Shown in pieces: positions 46,193 to 56,622 of a DNA stretch of 64,000 nucleotides (within the stretch, counting starts at the first letter, position 1; each line of letters opens with the position of its first letter). Below the pieces are notes generated by a model. The model was not told where the DNA came from. It made no database searches and worked only from the letters and a program-made list of their open reading frames with translations. The position numbers and the translations under genes were made by a program. Source of the stretch: Pempheris klunzingeri (taxonomy: Eukaryota; Chordata; Actinopteri; Acropomatiformes; Pempheridae); contig NC_092017.1 of the NCBI RefSeq assembly GCF_042242105.1, positions 2,393,652-2,457,651 on the forward strand. Reading direction: 5' to 3'.

Positions 46193-47940
46193 TTACTTCC
46201 TCTTCCAGAAGTGGCTGTATTTGTCAGCTTTAAAGTCGTCTTCATAGTAGACTGCCGTCTCTTTTTTCGTCTTCTTCACTTCTCTCTTTTTCTGTCGAGC
46301 TCGACGCTCTTCTTCCGACAGAGTGGCCAGATTAACTGGCATCTTTTAAAACACATGAAGAAACACCATTACATTTACAAAACATGAAACATGAACGTAC
46401 ATACTACCTGACTCATGTGCTACAGGACCAGTGCAGCTTCATATCTTCAGCATGCACATTCTGATTCTGTCATTATGTGACTGTTAGTTGTCAGTATTAA
46501 CAGGATTGGGTTAAGGTAGGGTAAGGTAAAGTAGAGTAACCGGTCGGGTGATTAGACTTAACTTAACATATAAACCAGATTTAGTTAAAGTTAAAATACA
46601 CAGATGCTATTGACAGCACAGTAAAGAGATCGTCCGACAAACTGGAAATGACGTAGCACCGGAGAAGAAGAACATCAGACACCATCAGACTCAAGTCTGA
46701 TGAAATAACCCCGATCGGGCCGTAGTGACGTCATCAGGGTTATCTCAGCTTTTGCTTGGGGACTAGAAATGTATAACTGTTCTCAACCCATACATCACTT
46801 TAACCCCTGATGTGTTTTATCTGTCCCTGGAAGTCCCCAAACTCAGAGAGACGCTAGGATCAGTAGCTCTTGTTCTAGTGGCATATGTTGCTTCTGTTGA
46901 TCACTGCTGGTTTATGGGATGTTGTTGTCATTTTACTGGCTTACAGCAGTTGTTGCTCCTCTTCCACTGCCTTAAAGGGGCGAGCACTGTGTAAAAAGCT
47001 GATACCACAACATTATAGTATGTTAAATACCAGGCACAGCTGCTTGTCAGGAAAACAACAGGTCATACAGCCTGAGGATAGAGGAGATCATTTTCATGTG
47101 GCACACAGCAGCAACACACCACTGCCAGTTATCTCTGCTATGCCTTGCAACAGTTTACCACGGGCCCTCACTACAGCTACAGGAAACAGTTCAAACTGGA
47201 GGCAGACAACATCCTTCTTTCGGCACTAGTATACCAGCATACTAACAGTGACCTGCTGAAATGAAGAGAACTAGTACATGTATATCATAACTATCTATCT
47301 ATTTTGGTATTGGTCCAGATCTAGATGAAATGTCCGAGACATTGTTCTACTAAAAACTATGCATATTCAGTGTGTCCCTCATGTTTCCATAAGCTAGAAA
47401 AATAAAACCAGTGTTGAAAATGTAATTCATTCAGCTTGAGTTTATTCTAAGGAGACTTTCCAGTGGTTCCTGAAGAGCACACAGCTGAGTGGAGCAGGTG
47501 TTGTACTCACCATGAGGACGCGCCTGGGCTCTCTGTATCTAATGCTGACCGTGGATCCGTCAGGCCTGACCAGCAGCACGGGGTACAGCCGCTCGTATCT
47601 CTGGCGACCGTAGCGGACCACCGAGGTCCTGTTGGAGTTCAGCTGCGGCGTGTGGCTGTGGAGCAGAGAAGCCTGGCCACGGAGCGGCCACACCGGCGAG
47701 CAGTCTGTCCGGGGGGGGAGGACAGGGCAGACACACCTGCCGGACACACACACAGCATTATGGGAAACTCAAGCTACTTCATCCATGGAAGTAAACAGCT
47801 CGACGGTTCAGCAGTGACCCTTCGTCTCCTCCGAGCTACAGGTTGGACAGCCTAACTTCAGCTCTTGTGTTAACCTAGTGACAGAGCGAGTCTTACCGTG
47901 ACAGCACACTCCGTGGAGAACACAGCCTCAGTAGAAACAT
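46193..47940 (-). CDS. mrpl55: Mitochondrial large-subunit ribosomal protein L55, complete
   Basis: MRPL55 is a small metazoan-specific protein of the mitochondrial 39S ribosomal subunit. Three minus-strand exons join in phase: 47897-47940, 47511-47736 and 46193-46342, giving 139 residues against 128 in human. The N-terminus [15 protein letters not shown] is basic and leucine-rich, as expected of a mitochondrial targeting peptide. The conserved core reads [20 protein letters not shown] and EPRRVLM. Exon 3 starts exactly at [20 protein letters not shown] and ends in [12 protein letters not shown], which parallels the human 'yrqfWtrtkk' end. An eight-C run in exon 2 keeps the frame. The gene looks intact. 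The start is the only ATG before the core in this frame. Confidence 0.95.
46343..47510 (-). other. mrpl55 intron 2
   Basis: No recognised repeat family or exon. Its acceptor is ttttaaaag, with a poor polypyrimidine tract. Confidence 0.6.
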
Positions 47941-48289
47941 GTTCGCTGTTTGGAAGACAGACAATTTAAACGTAGGACGGCGGCCGGGTGGTGAAGCAGA
48001 CACACACCCGACAGGAAGCTCTTCACCGGAAGGTCAAACTTCTTCTTCTTCGTGTTTAATGGAGGATCGCAAAGTAACTTTCGAGGCGCATACCGCCACC
48101 TACTGTACAGGCCTGTGTAACACATGGCATTAAATCACCTGCATACTGATTCTTCTCTGAAGTCCTGCCCTGTTACATGTACTGTATTTATTAATGTCTC
48201 CCTCTCTGAATTATATTTCCTACAATGCCTGATAATGTGTTCTACATCTTCCAGAGTTGTACTGTTGCCCACATGTAGGAATGTTTCGG

Positions 48290-48550
48290 GTGTGACTCTG
48301 GTGGCCAGCTGGGGCCTTTCTGTGTGCAGTCTGCATGTTCTCCCTGTGCTTGCGTGGGTGCTCTCTTGGTAGCAATTGGTGATTGTGAGCAGCCCGCAGG
48401 TGTGAATGTGAGTGTGAATGGTTGTCTGTCTCTATGTGTCAGCCCTGTGATAGACTGGTGCCCAGTCCAGGGTGTACAGGGTCTCGCCCAACGTCAGCTG
48501 GGATTGGTTCCAGCACCCCAGCGACCCTTAAGGATAAGCGGTATAGATAT
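48290..48550 (+). mobile_element. SINE-like repeat, copy 2
   Basis: Words such as CTGCATGTTCTCCCTGTGCT, TGGTTGTCTGTCTCTATGTG, ATAGACTGGTGCCCAGTCCA and CCTTAAGGATAAGCGGTATA are the body and end of the abundant teleost repeat. The tRNA-like head is missing. Confidence 0.75.
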
Positions 48551-50386
48551 GTTATTTGCGTGTCAAATGTGTGCTCGGTAAGTGCAGAGCTGGATGAACT
48601 TGTGTTAAGAGCTGAACATGACTACGAATGCAGACAGAGTTATCTCATTTGTTGTACAGAAACTTGTCTCAAAGATCACAATGAAACCCCAAGCCTATTA
48701 CGATACTGACACATGTGAAGAGCAACTCTTCGACGAGACTACTTGAGAGATTATCTTTCAATCCTGCCAGGATGCCACTTGTGAATACAAGGAATTACTG
48801 TGAGGAAAAAGTGAAATCATTAAGGCAAAAATTGAGTTTAAAATAAATTGGAGGGTGAATTTGTAACTGGTAAAATAGGACAGGTGTGGGATGGATTAGA
48901 CACTTTAATGGGTACGTCCAGTAGAAAGTGATAGTCTTGGATGCAACAGTCAAACCTTTAGTAATGAACTGAACAACTTCTTCTGCAGCTTTGACACTGC
49001 AGGTGGCAGGACAGCCTGATGAAATATGAAAGAAATCTTCCTAAGACAGCAACAGTTATCACTGTGGATAACTGCAAGTCTTTATAAAACTTAAAAAGCA
49101 AATAAGACCTCTGGCCCAGCTGGACTACAAGGAGATTGTTTCAGTCTTTCCTTGACTCGTGCACACTGCCACAATCATGGAAACTAGCAATAATCAGGCC
49201 TGTGCCAAAAAATTAAATATGCCAAATGACTTTCAGCCAATTGCTATATCCTCCATATTGTGTAAAACTGTGGAACAAGTTCTGACCAGTCGTTTGACCC
49301 CCAATGTGGCCACTTTGCTAGATCCACTCCTGTTGGCATATAAGAGCAACAGAGGCACAAGTGATACTGTGCTGACTCAGCTTAACACAGTGACAGAACA
49401 ACTTATCCCAGAGGACATGCCAGGATTTTATTTGTGGATTTTAGCTTGGTGACGGCACTCTTCATTGATCTCAACATCAACGCAGGGTTAGTCCTCAGGG
49501 TCTGCCATCCACAGAGGGTCTGTGTCAGGGGCAGTTTATCAGTCATGGCTGCCCACAATGGTGTGCTCTTCCCCCTGTGCTATTCTCTCTCTTTACTTAC
49601 AAAGCCAAGATAAATGACAAATATTTCAGGATGACATTCAGATGACTTGGCTTTAGTTGGACATCTTGAGAAAATTGATTTATCCTCTTAAGACCTGAGC
49701 TCTTGTTTGATATGCATTTTTTATTTCTCCTTGCTATTTGGGCTTATTGGACCCTGATAAGTATAAAACCTAAGCATCATCTTTTTACATGGTATAGTTT
49801 TAGAGAAACATTATGTCCACATATGTGGACAATCAGTCTTAATTTCCAGAAAACACAATAAAGTCACCTTTGTGCAAAACTCTTTATTTCCAGCCTGAAC
49901 ATAGCAGTTTTTTTTCCTGACTGCTTGTGCATGTATTTATAACACATACAAAACATATTTTGCAAAAAACAATGTGAAATATCAACAATTTTGCCCACAT
50001 ACATGTCCATACGGCCCCAGCTAAGCAAAATTAACTACTATGGTAATATAACCCAAAATGTGATGTCCACGCATGTGTACGCCAGGTCTTTAGAGGTTAA
50101 TAGACGAAGCTACCTGTGTGGCCCACACTAGGGACCTTCAAACATGGTGTCATGTTAGCCAGCTGTAAATCATTGTGGCCAAGATGAATGAATTACTTAT
50201 CTGCACAAAACCAGATCTAAAAGCAGAGCCAGCTTCACCTGATGGTCAATGTGTTGAAACTGTGGACATCTTAAAATACCTTGGTACAGCACTGGACTCC
50301 CAGGTGAGCTGCTCTAAAAATACTCAGTATCTTTCCAAGAGATGCTCCCAGCGACTTTATCTTCTTAGAAAAAGTCACTGTGTATA
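48551..50386 (+). mobile_element. Decayed non-LTR retrotransposon, RT pieces
   Basis: The plus-strand frame 49159-49452 reads NDFQPIAISSILCKTVEQVL and LDPLLLAYKSNRGTSDTVL, the early RT domains ('DFRPVAltsilcKxxExxl', 'lDplQFAYkxxRgxxDA'). 50175-50438 reads VDILKYLGTALDSQVSC and RLYLLRK, the region after the RT palm. Frames are broken between them. The second piece is cut by the MITE at 50387. Confidence 0.8.
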
Positions 50387-50624
50387 CAAACTGTTGCCCA
50401 TAAAGTTAGAATCAAATGTTTTTTACCTCTTCTCATGAAATGATTGTGACAGTGTGATTTATTCTTGATAAATAAAGTGTATATCTTCTCAACTTTATTG
50501 ATCAAACTCTTCCAAACATATCACAGTGAAACTTAAACCACAACGAACCCTTGCAAACTGTGGATTCAGGCTTTAACTAAATTGGGGGTATTGAACAATT
50601 ATTCCAACTTTATGGGCAACAGTG
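50387..50624. mobile_element. Tc1/mariner-type MITE, copy 2, inside a LINE
   Basis: Nearly identical to 4048-4283 through its whole length, including AACTTTATTGATCAAACTCT and the right end TTATGGGCAACAGTG. The left end is slightly altered (CAAACTGTTGCCC). TA-containing words flank it (tgtata on both sides). Confidence 0.88.
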
Positions 50625-50714
50625 TGTATACTGTGTGATTTTAGAGCTAGTGTGAACTATTCTAGGGGACTTTAAATGAGAATATGGGACCTTTTAAAGG
50701 TTGTTTGTCTAGAT

Positions 50715-50968
50715 CAGGGCTGTCACATACATCAGCATACTGGTATCCCTCAAAGGGCCACATGTAACTGGAAGACACTATAAATGTAACTAAATGTAAT
50801 GTAAAATAAATGCAGCTACTCCTTAATGTTAAATGACTGAACTTTTTACTTATTCAACACAAAAGACATGCTGGTTTTTCTCCTTGAAGCACAAACATGT
50901 ATTCGCCTTCCCATCTTTCTTGAAACAGCCTTCCATCTGCATCAATTTTTCAGAGAGGAGGTGTGGCA
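50715..50968 (-). mobile_element. hAT left-end fragment, copy A
   Basis: From CAGGGCTGTCA to GCATCAATTTTTC it parallels 52901-53371, but lacks about 220 internal bases (break at TTCAACAC) and the part after TTTTTC. Confidence 0.75.
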
Positions 50969-51077
50969 GGAACATTTTCACATCTGAAAATATAGAGCCT
51001 TCAGTCATGACTAATAAAGCTGCCACCCTTCAGTATTAAGTTCATTGCACTACACCATGAAGTATTAGTTTTTCAGT

Positions 51078-51369
51078 GTGTTCTGTTCTAGTTTCAGCAG
51101 TGAGCGACAGCACCTGGACCTGCCCGCTGCGCCCCACCTGGACCAGCCCCCCGTACTGCACCTGGACCAGCCCCCAGATGTCCACCAGTCTCTGAGCCAG
51201 CCACCAGGTGCCCTGCGCCCAAGCGCTATTTTACTTGCTGCCCTAATAAACTGTCCTGCGGTTTCTCTTCTGTTCCTCGCTTCTTTTCTACCTCCTCCTA
51301 CTGGACCTCAGTGAACCCCCCCCCCCATTTCTACCTCTTGCTGCTCTTGCTGTTCCTGCCCCTGCTCTT

Positions 51370-51401
<32 letters not shown>

Positions 51402-51660
51402 GTCGCTCTCCTTCCCCTTGCCTCTCTCATGTCTCTTGCTCAGATGTCTCCCATCCTGCTCGCCCAAGTTCCCATCAAAGCTCTCCCCTTTCTCTCTCCC
51501 CAGGGTGGGAGGAGGACACCTGGACTTTGGTGCACCCCCGCCAGGCCAGTGAGTTATGGCCAGGCCTGGAGCCAGAGTGGGTAAGAAACATGAATAAGGC
51601 TATGAGATTGAGAAATGTGTTTGGCAGCAGGTGGTGAAAGAGATCTGCAGAACCTGCAGG
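51078..51660 (+). other. GC-rich stretch with repeated 'CACCTGGACC' words and a poly-C run
   Basis: CACCTGGACCAGCCCCC-type words recur at 51110-51180. A run of 26 C lies at 51376-51401. The segment 51502-51576 runs from a ctccccag acceptor-like site to a TGG|gtaaga donor-like site and could be an exon or part of an unknown transposon. I do not recognise a protein family. Confidence 0.4.
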
Positions 51661-52371
51661 TAAGTCTTCAGATAAGTCTTAAGGTAAGACTTAAGGTAAG
51701 TATTAAGGTAAGACTTAAGGTAAATATTAAGGTAGGTATTAAGGTAAGTATTAAGGTAAGACTCAAGGTAAGTATTAAGGTAAGACTTAAGGTAAGTATT
51801 AAGGTAGGTATTAAGGTAAGTATTAAGGTAAGACTCAAGGTAAGTATTAAGGTAAGACTTAAGGTAAGTATTAAGGTAGGTATTAAGGTAAGTATTAAGG
51901 TAAGACTCAAGGTAAGTATTAAGGTAAGACTTAAGGTAAATATTAAGGTAGGTATTAAGGTAAGTATTAAGGTAAGACTCAAGGTAAGTATTAAGGTAAG
52001 ACTTAAGGTAAGTATTAAGGTAGGTATTAAGGTAAGTATTAAGGTAAGACTCAAGGTAAGTATTAAGGTAAGACTTAAGGTAAATATTAAGGTAAGACTT
52101 GAGGTAAGTATTAAGGTAAGATTGAGGTAAGTATTAAGGTAAGACTTAAGGTAAGTATTAAGGTAAGACTTGAGGTAAGTATTAAGGTAAGACTTAAGGT
52201 AAGTATTAAGGTAAGACTTAAGGTAAGTATTAAGGTAAGATTGAGGTAAGTATTAAGGTAAGACTTAAGGTAAGTATTAAGGTAAGATTGAGGTAAGTAT
52301 TAAGGTAAGACTTAAGGTAAGTATTAAGGTAAGACTTAAGGTAAGTATTAAGGTAAGACTTAAGGTAAGTT
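51658..52371. repeat. 12-bp minisatellite resembling tandem 5' splice sites
   Basis: Roughly 59 tandem units of 12 bases, mostly AAGGTAAGTATT and AAGGTAAGACTT, with GTAGG, GTAAAT and ACTC variants. In the first half six units form a 72-bp higher-order repeat that recurs about five times; the second half alternates two unit types, with occasional 11-base units. Plus- and minus-strand open frames of 128-171 codons through it are artefacts of its periodicity. Confidence 0.97.
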
Positions 52372-52900
52372 TTTTGGTTTTCAAGGTCCCTTTAATAAAT
52401 CATTGCAGGGAACAAACAAAAATCACAGAGAGACCGTCACTATTACTAAGAGAAAAAAACCTGAAAACCAACCAAACCATTCGTCAATACAAAGTGAAAC
52501 GAGGTGCTGCTGTAATCAAACATCAGAAGGTCAGCACCAGTTCTCCACCTCCTCCTACACAACACAGAACGTCCCCAACAGTCCACCTGTGAACAAAAGC
52601 CTGCACATTGTCCACCGTTTGATAATATGCGTGCTGCACCTTTAGACGAGCCTTCACCGGTCCCTTCAGGGTGGATCCACACTACCAGCACTCTGGGCAC
52701 GGTTTCTCCGTGTCAGCCAGACAGCCAGCTTAGCAGAGCCAGACAAAAAATGAACCAAAGTGTGTACATGCTTCTTTTTCCCAGAGTATTTGGGGCCGTA
52801 TACAAACAAATCAAAGGAAAAAACCTCTCCGAGACCCTGAAACCATGTCCTTAGGAGAGGTGACGGCCGGGGACACTGACCAAAAAGATGCTGTAAGGCA
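52372..52900. other. DNA between minisatellite and second hAT copy
   Basis: Only chance frames; nothing recognised. Confidence 0.4.
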
Positions 52901-53542
52901 GGGCTGTCAAACTCCTTTTCACCGAGGGCCACATCCATCAGCATACTGGTATCCCTCAAAGGGCCACATGTAACTGGAAGACACTATAAATGTAACTAAA
53001 TGTAATGCAAAATAAATGCAGCTACTCCTTAATGTTAAATGACTGAATTTTTTACTTATTCAACTTACAAATATTACATATATATTTGTATAGATGTAAA
53101 AAAAAAAAAGGTGTTTGTTATTATAACATAAATCCTTTTAATTTATCAGGTTATGAAACCCACATTACTCCATCAATCAACGCTCAAACGTCGACACTTT
53201 GGCATACATAGCTCCGTGTTTGGTGTCAAAATGCCGACGTAGATTGTACTCTTTGACAACCGCCACCGCCTCATAACACAAAAGACATGCTGGTTTTTCT
53301 CCTTGAAGCACAAACATGTGTTCACCTTCCTGTCTTTCTTGAAACAGCCTTCCATCTGCATCAATTTTTCTCTTCCTGGACATTTTGGGTCATTGTTGGT
53401 ATTTCTAAATTCACTTCGCGGGTAACATAATCGGCATGCATTATGGGAAATGTAGTTTGTGGTTTTTGATTTTTGGATTTTAATACAATCAGACCTTTTA
53501 AGCTCTCGCGGGCCACATTTGGCCTTGAGTTTGACACATGTG
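52901..53542 (-). mobile_element. hAT-derived element, copy B, with zinc-finger-like frame
   Basis: It starts CAGGGCTGTCAAACTC and ends GAGTTTGACACATGTG, inverted terminal repeats of about 16 bp with mismatches. The minus-strand frame 53177-53383 reads MSRKRKIDADGRLFQERQEG, then CLLCYEAV and NLRRHFDTKH, a C2H2/BED-like finger found at the start of hAT-Charlie/GTF2IRD2-type proteins. The catalytic part is absent. Confidence 0.8.
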
Positions 53543-53579
53543 GTCTAGATGAATTGTTAATTGGAAGATCACTTAACGG

Positions 53580-53770
53580 GGGCTGAAGCCAGTGCCAGCT
53601 GACATTGGACGAGAGGCAGGGTACACCCTGGACCTACGCTCTGGACTGGTCGCCAGTCAATCACAAGGCCAACACATAGAAACAGACAACCATTCACGCT
53701 CACACACTCACACCTCCTGGCAATTTAGAGTCACCAATGAACCTAACCGGCATGCCTTTGAACTGCAGTA
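53580..53770 (-). mobile_element. SINE-like repeat, copy 3, inverted
   Basis: Antisense words of the same teleost repeat: GGTACACCCTGGACCTACGC, GACTGGTCGCCAGTCAATCA, AACAGACAACCATTCACGCT and AATTTAGAGTCACCAATGAA. Confidence 0.75.
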
Positions 53771-54889
53771 TTGTGACCAAGCAGCAGCCAGCCGCAAGCA
53801 ATTCTGCTTCTCTGCGTCCTGCCAAAGCTAAAGAAGCCATGCTAGAGTAGCAATACTCCTCAATACGTCTCTCTCAGTTAGCCCCACAGAGCAGCAGTTC
53901 TTCAATGGTTAGCTCCAACACTTGCTACATGGGGCTCCATCACTGTTTCCCTGTAGGAGCAAAGAAAAGTAGCTCTATTTTCTCCCAAACTCACCAACTA
54001 AGCAGTAGCAGTACGTTACACTTTCACACTCACCTCCGTGTTTCACTAGGTTTAGGTACATGTATGAAGCTGACCTTAATGGGATGCAGCTGCCTGTAGC
54101 TCAGCTCAACTTAGGGTACTGGAGCTGCTTATGGAGCGTTGAGTCAGATGGAGACTTGGAACTGCTCATATCCAATGAGGAGAATGACTGCCTTAGTGCC
54201 ATCATGTCAGGCTACAAAGGCTGCGCCATGGATGCATTGGACATGCAGTATGTGTGTAAACACGCTGCAAAGAAGCTCAGGCCCCACCCTGCAAGCAGAG
54301 ACAACCACATCTCCCTATGACATAAGAAAAACTGCCCAAGATAAAGACAACAGGTAAATCGCTTCCTCCCATCTTCCCAGAACTCCTGGATGAGCTGGCC
54401 ATGACATAGCAAGCCAAGCCATACAGAGACAAGATCCGGTAGTCCCTGCTCAAGAGCAAGGGGGTTGAGGCACGCATGCTGCATCAGATACTGCACTGGT
54501 TCCCAGTTATGGCTTCCCATCCTCAGCCCAACAACCCTATGACAGCATCGAGGTCCTCCAAACCTGACCGCTTTCAGTGTGGCCTGGCGAAGAGCTACAG
54601 AACTGGAGGATGAGATGATGGCAAGGCCAGGAAGAAAATGTACATAATTACCAGCCACTGTCTACACCTCCTGTCGTCCAGGCTACAGGCAGAAGAACGG
54701 GCCTGATGGTCCTACAAGAGAGAAGTAGGTGGTTAAACCTCACCAACCTCGCCACCAGGGGGAAAGAGGATCTCCTACACTAAAGCTCTATTTGCTCAGG
54801 TAAGCTCAGCTGAGCACAGCAGGTCCCTAACCCATGCCTGACCATAGGAACCCCAGGGCTCAGTCTGCTCAAACAAACCTCTAGTCTGT
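53771..54889. other. Probable old transposon DNA, unclassified
   Basis: Frames at 54060-54357 (+) and 54212-54658 (-) are open for 72-148 codons, but I cannot tie them to a family. The position next to an RNase H remnant suggests parts of the same LINE. Confidence 0.35.
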
Positions 54890-55440
54890 CCAGTCATAAA
54901 GTAGGTGCATCTGTAGTCCTAAATCTGGACTTACTAACTGAAACAGTGGTAATATGTTCAAGAGTAACAGAACAAGGCACTAAGATCAGAGTCACTTTGG
55001 TTCCTGCTCATATTATGGGTAATGACAGAGTGGACAAACTAGTCAAACAAGCTGTTAAAATATACAAATATGTCTTTTTGAACCTTGTCAGGTAGCAGGA
55101 ACTGTAGAACATGTGTGTGTTATCAGATATATATATCAGAGACAAAAGGACACGATGAAAGAAATGAAAAGATCAGGACTAATAGGAGCAGGGTTCAAGA
55201 GAGGACTGGAGTATGATGAAAATGAACAAGGCAGAAGATTTTTTTGTCAGTTGCCTTGAGTAGGGAAGTACTATTGTTTCTTTGTGTATACACGGTTTTT
55301 TCTGTATATATTATGTTTATTTAATTTTCTATTTCTTTAACTGTGTGCTTTGTCTGTCCCCTTGAGCTGCTGTAAATGCTGCAAACTTTCCCCACTGAGG
55401 GGAAAAATAAAAAGTTTTTATCTTTTTATCTTTATCTGAA
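54890..55440 (+). mobile_element. LINE 3' part with RNase H trace
   Basis: At about 54985-55060 the plus strand gives RVTLVPAHIMGNDRVDKLVK, which resembles the 'WVPAHxGxxGNExADxLAK' end of an RNase H domain. The element ends in A-rich DNA with TTTTTATCTTTTTATCTTTA at about 55415-55434. Confidence 0.65.
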
Positions 55441-55483
55441 GGGAAACACCTGACACTACTCCCTCCGGTACAATAGGGGGCGG

Positions 55484-55617
55484 TGCAAGCCGCCATTAAA
55501 CCAGGAGAGAAAGAAGAAGATGAAGAAGAAGAAGAAGAAGAAGAAGAAGAAGAAGAAGAAGAAGAAGAGTCTTGTGACCGAAATGAGGAAGTATTTGAAA
55601 GGACTCAGCTGCTGCCG
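55484..55617 (+). promoter_or_regulatory. Possible non-coding first exon of ctns
   Basis: GCTGCCG at 55611-55617 is followed by gtaagtaa, a strong donor. The next acceptor in reach is ctccag at 56591-56596, 27 bases before the cystinosin ATG. The 5' limit is a guess. Confidence 0.45.
55515..55569. repeat. (GAA)n trinucleotide repeat
   Basis: About 17 GAA units in a row after one GAT interruption. They give a poly-Glu frame that is probably not translated. The repeat lies in the likely 5' UTR exon of ctns. Confidence 0.95.
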
Positions 55618-56596
55618 GTAAGTAATCATCTCTATTGGGTCGGAGGAGGCATATGTGGTTCGCTTCTTCCATAGTTAACTGTACTTCACCGTGTTCCCAA
55701 TGGAGGAGACAGAAGAGTGACCTTCTGAACTTATTGTGAGTAAAGACGCAGGTCCCTGTTATTTATCCTCCAGACACCCGGAAGAAAAAAGGTTTGAAGA
55801 CTTAGAGTTTTTCCATGATTGAAGTAACTGGGACATAAAAACATATCACACAGGTTTGTTGTTACATACATTACAGTGAGCACATGAACTAGTGTTACAT
55901 TGGATCAACCTTGTCCCACTAAAAGGACCCTAGCAGCTACTGTTGACTTCCTGGTACTGTCAGGACTGCTCTGATGACACAGGACCGAACACCTCCAACA
56001 CCAAGGAGATGGTCATGGACTCACCCAGTCCCTTAGTGAGGAAGGGACATCAAGGTGGTGCAGTCCTACATGGGTGGACTGGAGGAGCAGCTCCTCTCTG
56101 AGGGAGGACTGAGGGGTACAGAGGGACCTGTGGCCCCACAGACACCAGACTGTACACCCCCTCAGCTGGGGGCAGTGGCTCATCACCCACCCCCCCTCTC
56201 TCCTTCTCCCCCAGCTCTCTGACTGACTTCACTGGAGCATTGACTTCATTGTCATTTATTATTTGTCAGTTTTATTGTTAGTTTGACTATTTGAGCTGTA
56301 GGATACCTGAACCCCCCCCCCCCCCCCCAGGGGATGAGTGAAGCATCTATCTACCCATTTATTTATTAATAAGAAAACGATACATGTTCTTTTCAGTTCG
56401 CTGTAATTCGATTATTTGTCTGTGACGCTGAAGTCCGGCCCGAACCATCACAGCCTTGGTTCTGTACTTACTCTGGTTTCATGTGCACCACGTCTAACCT
56501 GAAGCAGCGGTTCAATGTAATGATTTGACATTAGGAATGTGAATGAGATTGCTGTGTGTAGTTGCTGAGGTGCTTTGTGTGCCTTATGTCCTCCAG
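55618..56596 (+). other. Probable ctns intron 1
   Basis: Contains a C run at about 56312-56328 and short C-rich repeats. No gene is recognised. Confidence 0.45.
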
Positions 56597-56622
56597 GTTG
56601 GCAGTATCCTCAGGTTGCTGAG

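Larger units (their letters stand above)
50715..53542. mobile_element. hAT-type element ends bracketing a composite insertion
   Basis: The left end CAGGGCTGTCA at 50715 and the right end GAGTTTGACACATGTG at 53527-53542 are hAT-Charlie-like termini. The same 8-bp word GTCTAGAT lies directly outside both (50707-50714 and 53543-53550), as an 8-bp hAT target duplication should. Inside are two copies of the hAT left part, a GC-rich stretch and a minisatellite, so the unit is nested or rearranged. Confidence 0.7.

Noticed and set aside
51615-52130. A 171-codon frame of KVSIKVRLKVS-type repeats, and a 128-codon frame on the other strand
   Set aside because: Both are by-products of a 12-base tandem repeat whose length is a multiple of three. 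11-base units break the frames and there is no start context.
51658-52371. CRISPR-like array
   Set aside because: The repeats are contiguous with no unique spacers, and the DNA is clearly from a vertebrate.
54212-54658. A 148-codon minus-strand frame
   Set aside because: No recognised family. It overlaps other open frames in DNA between LINE pieces and has no splice partner.
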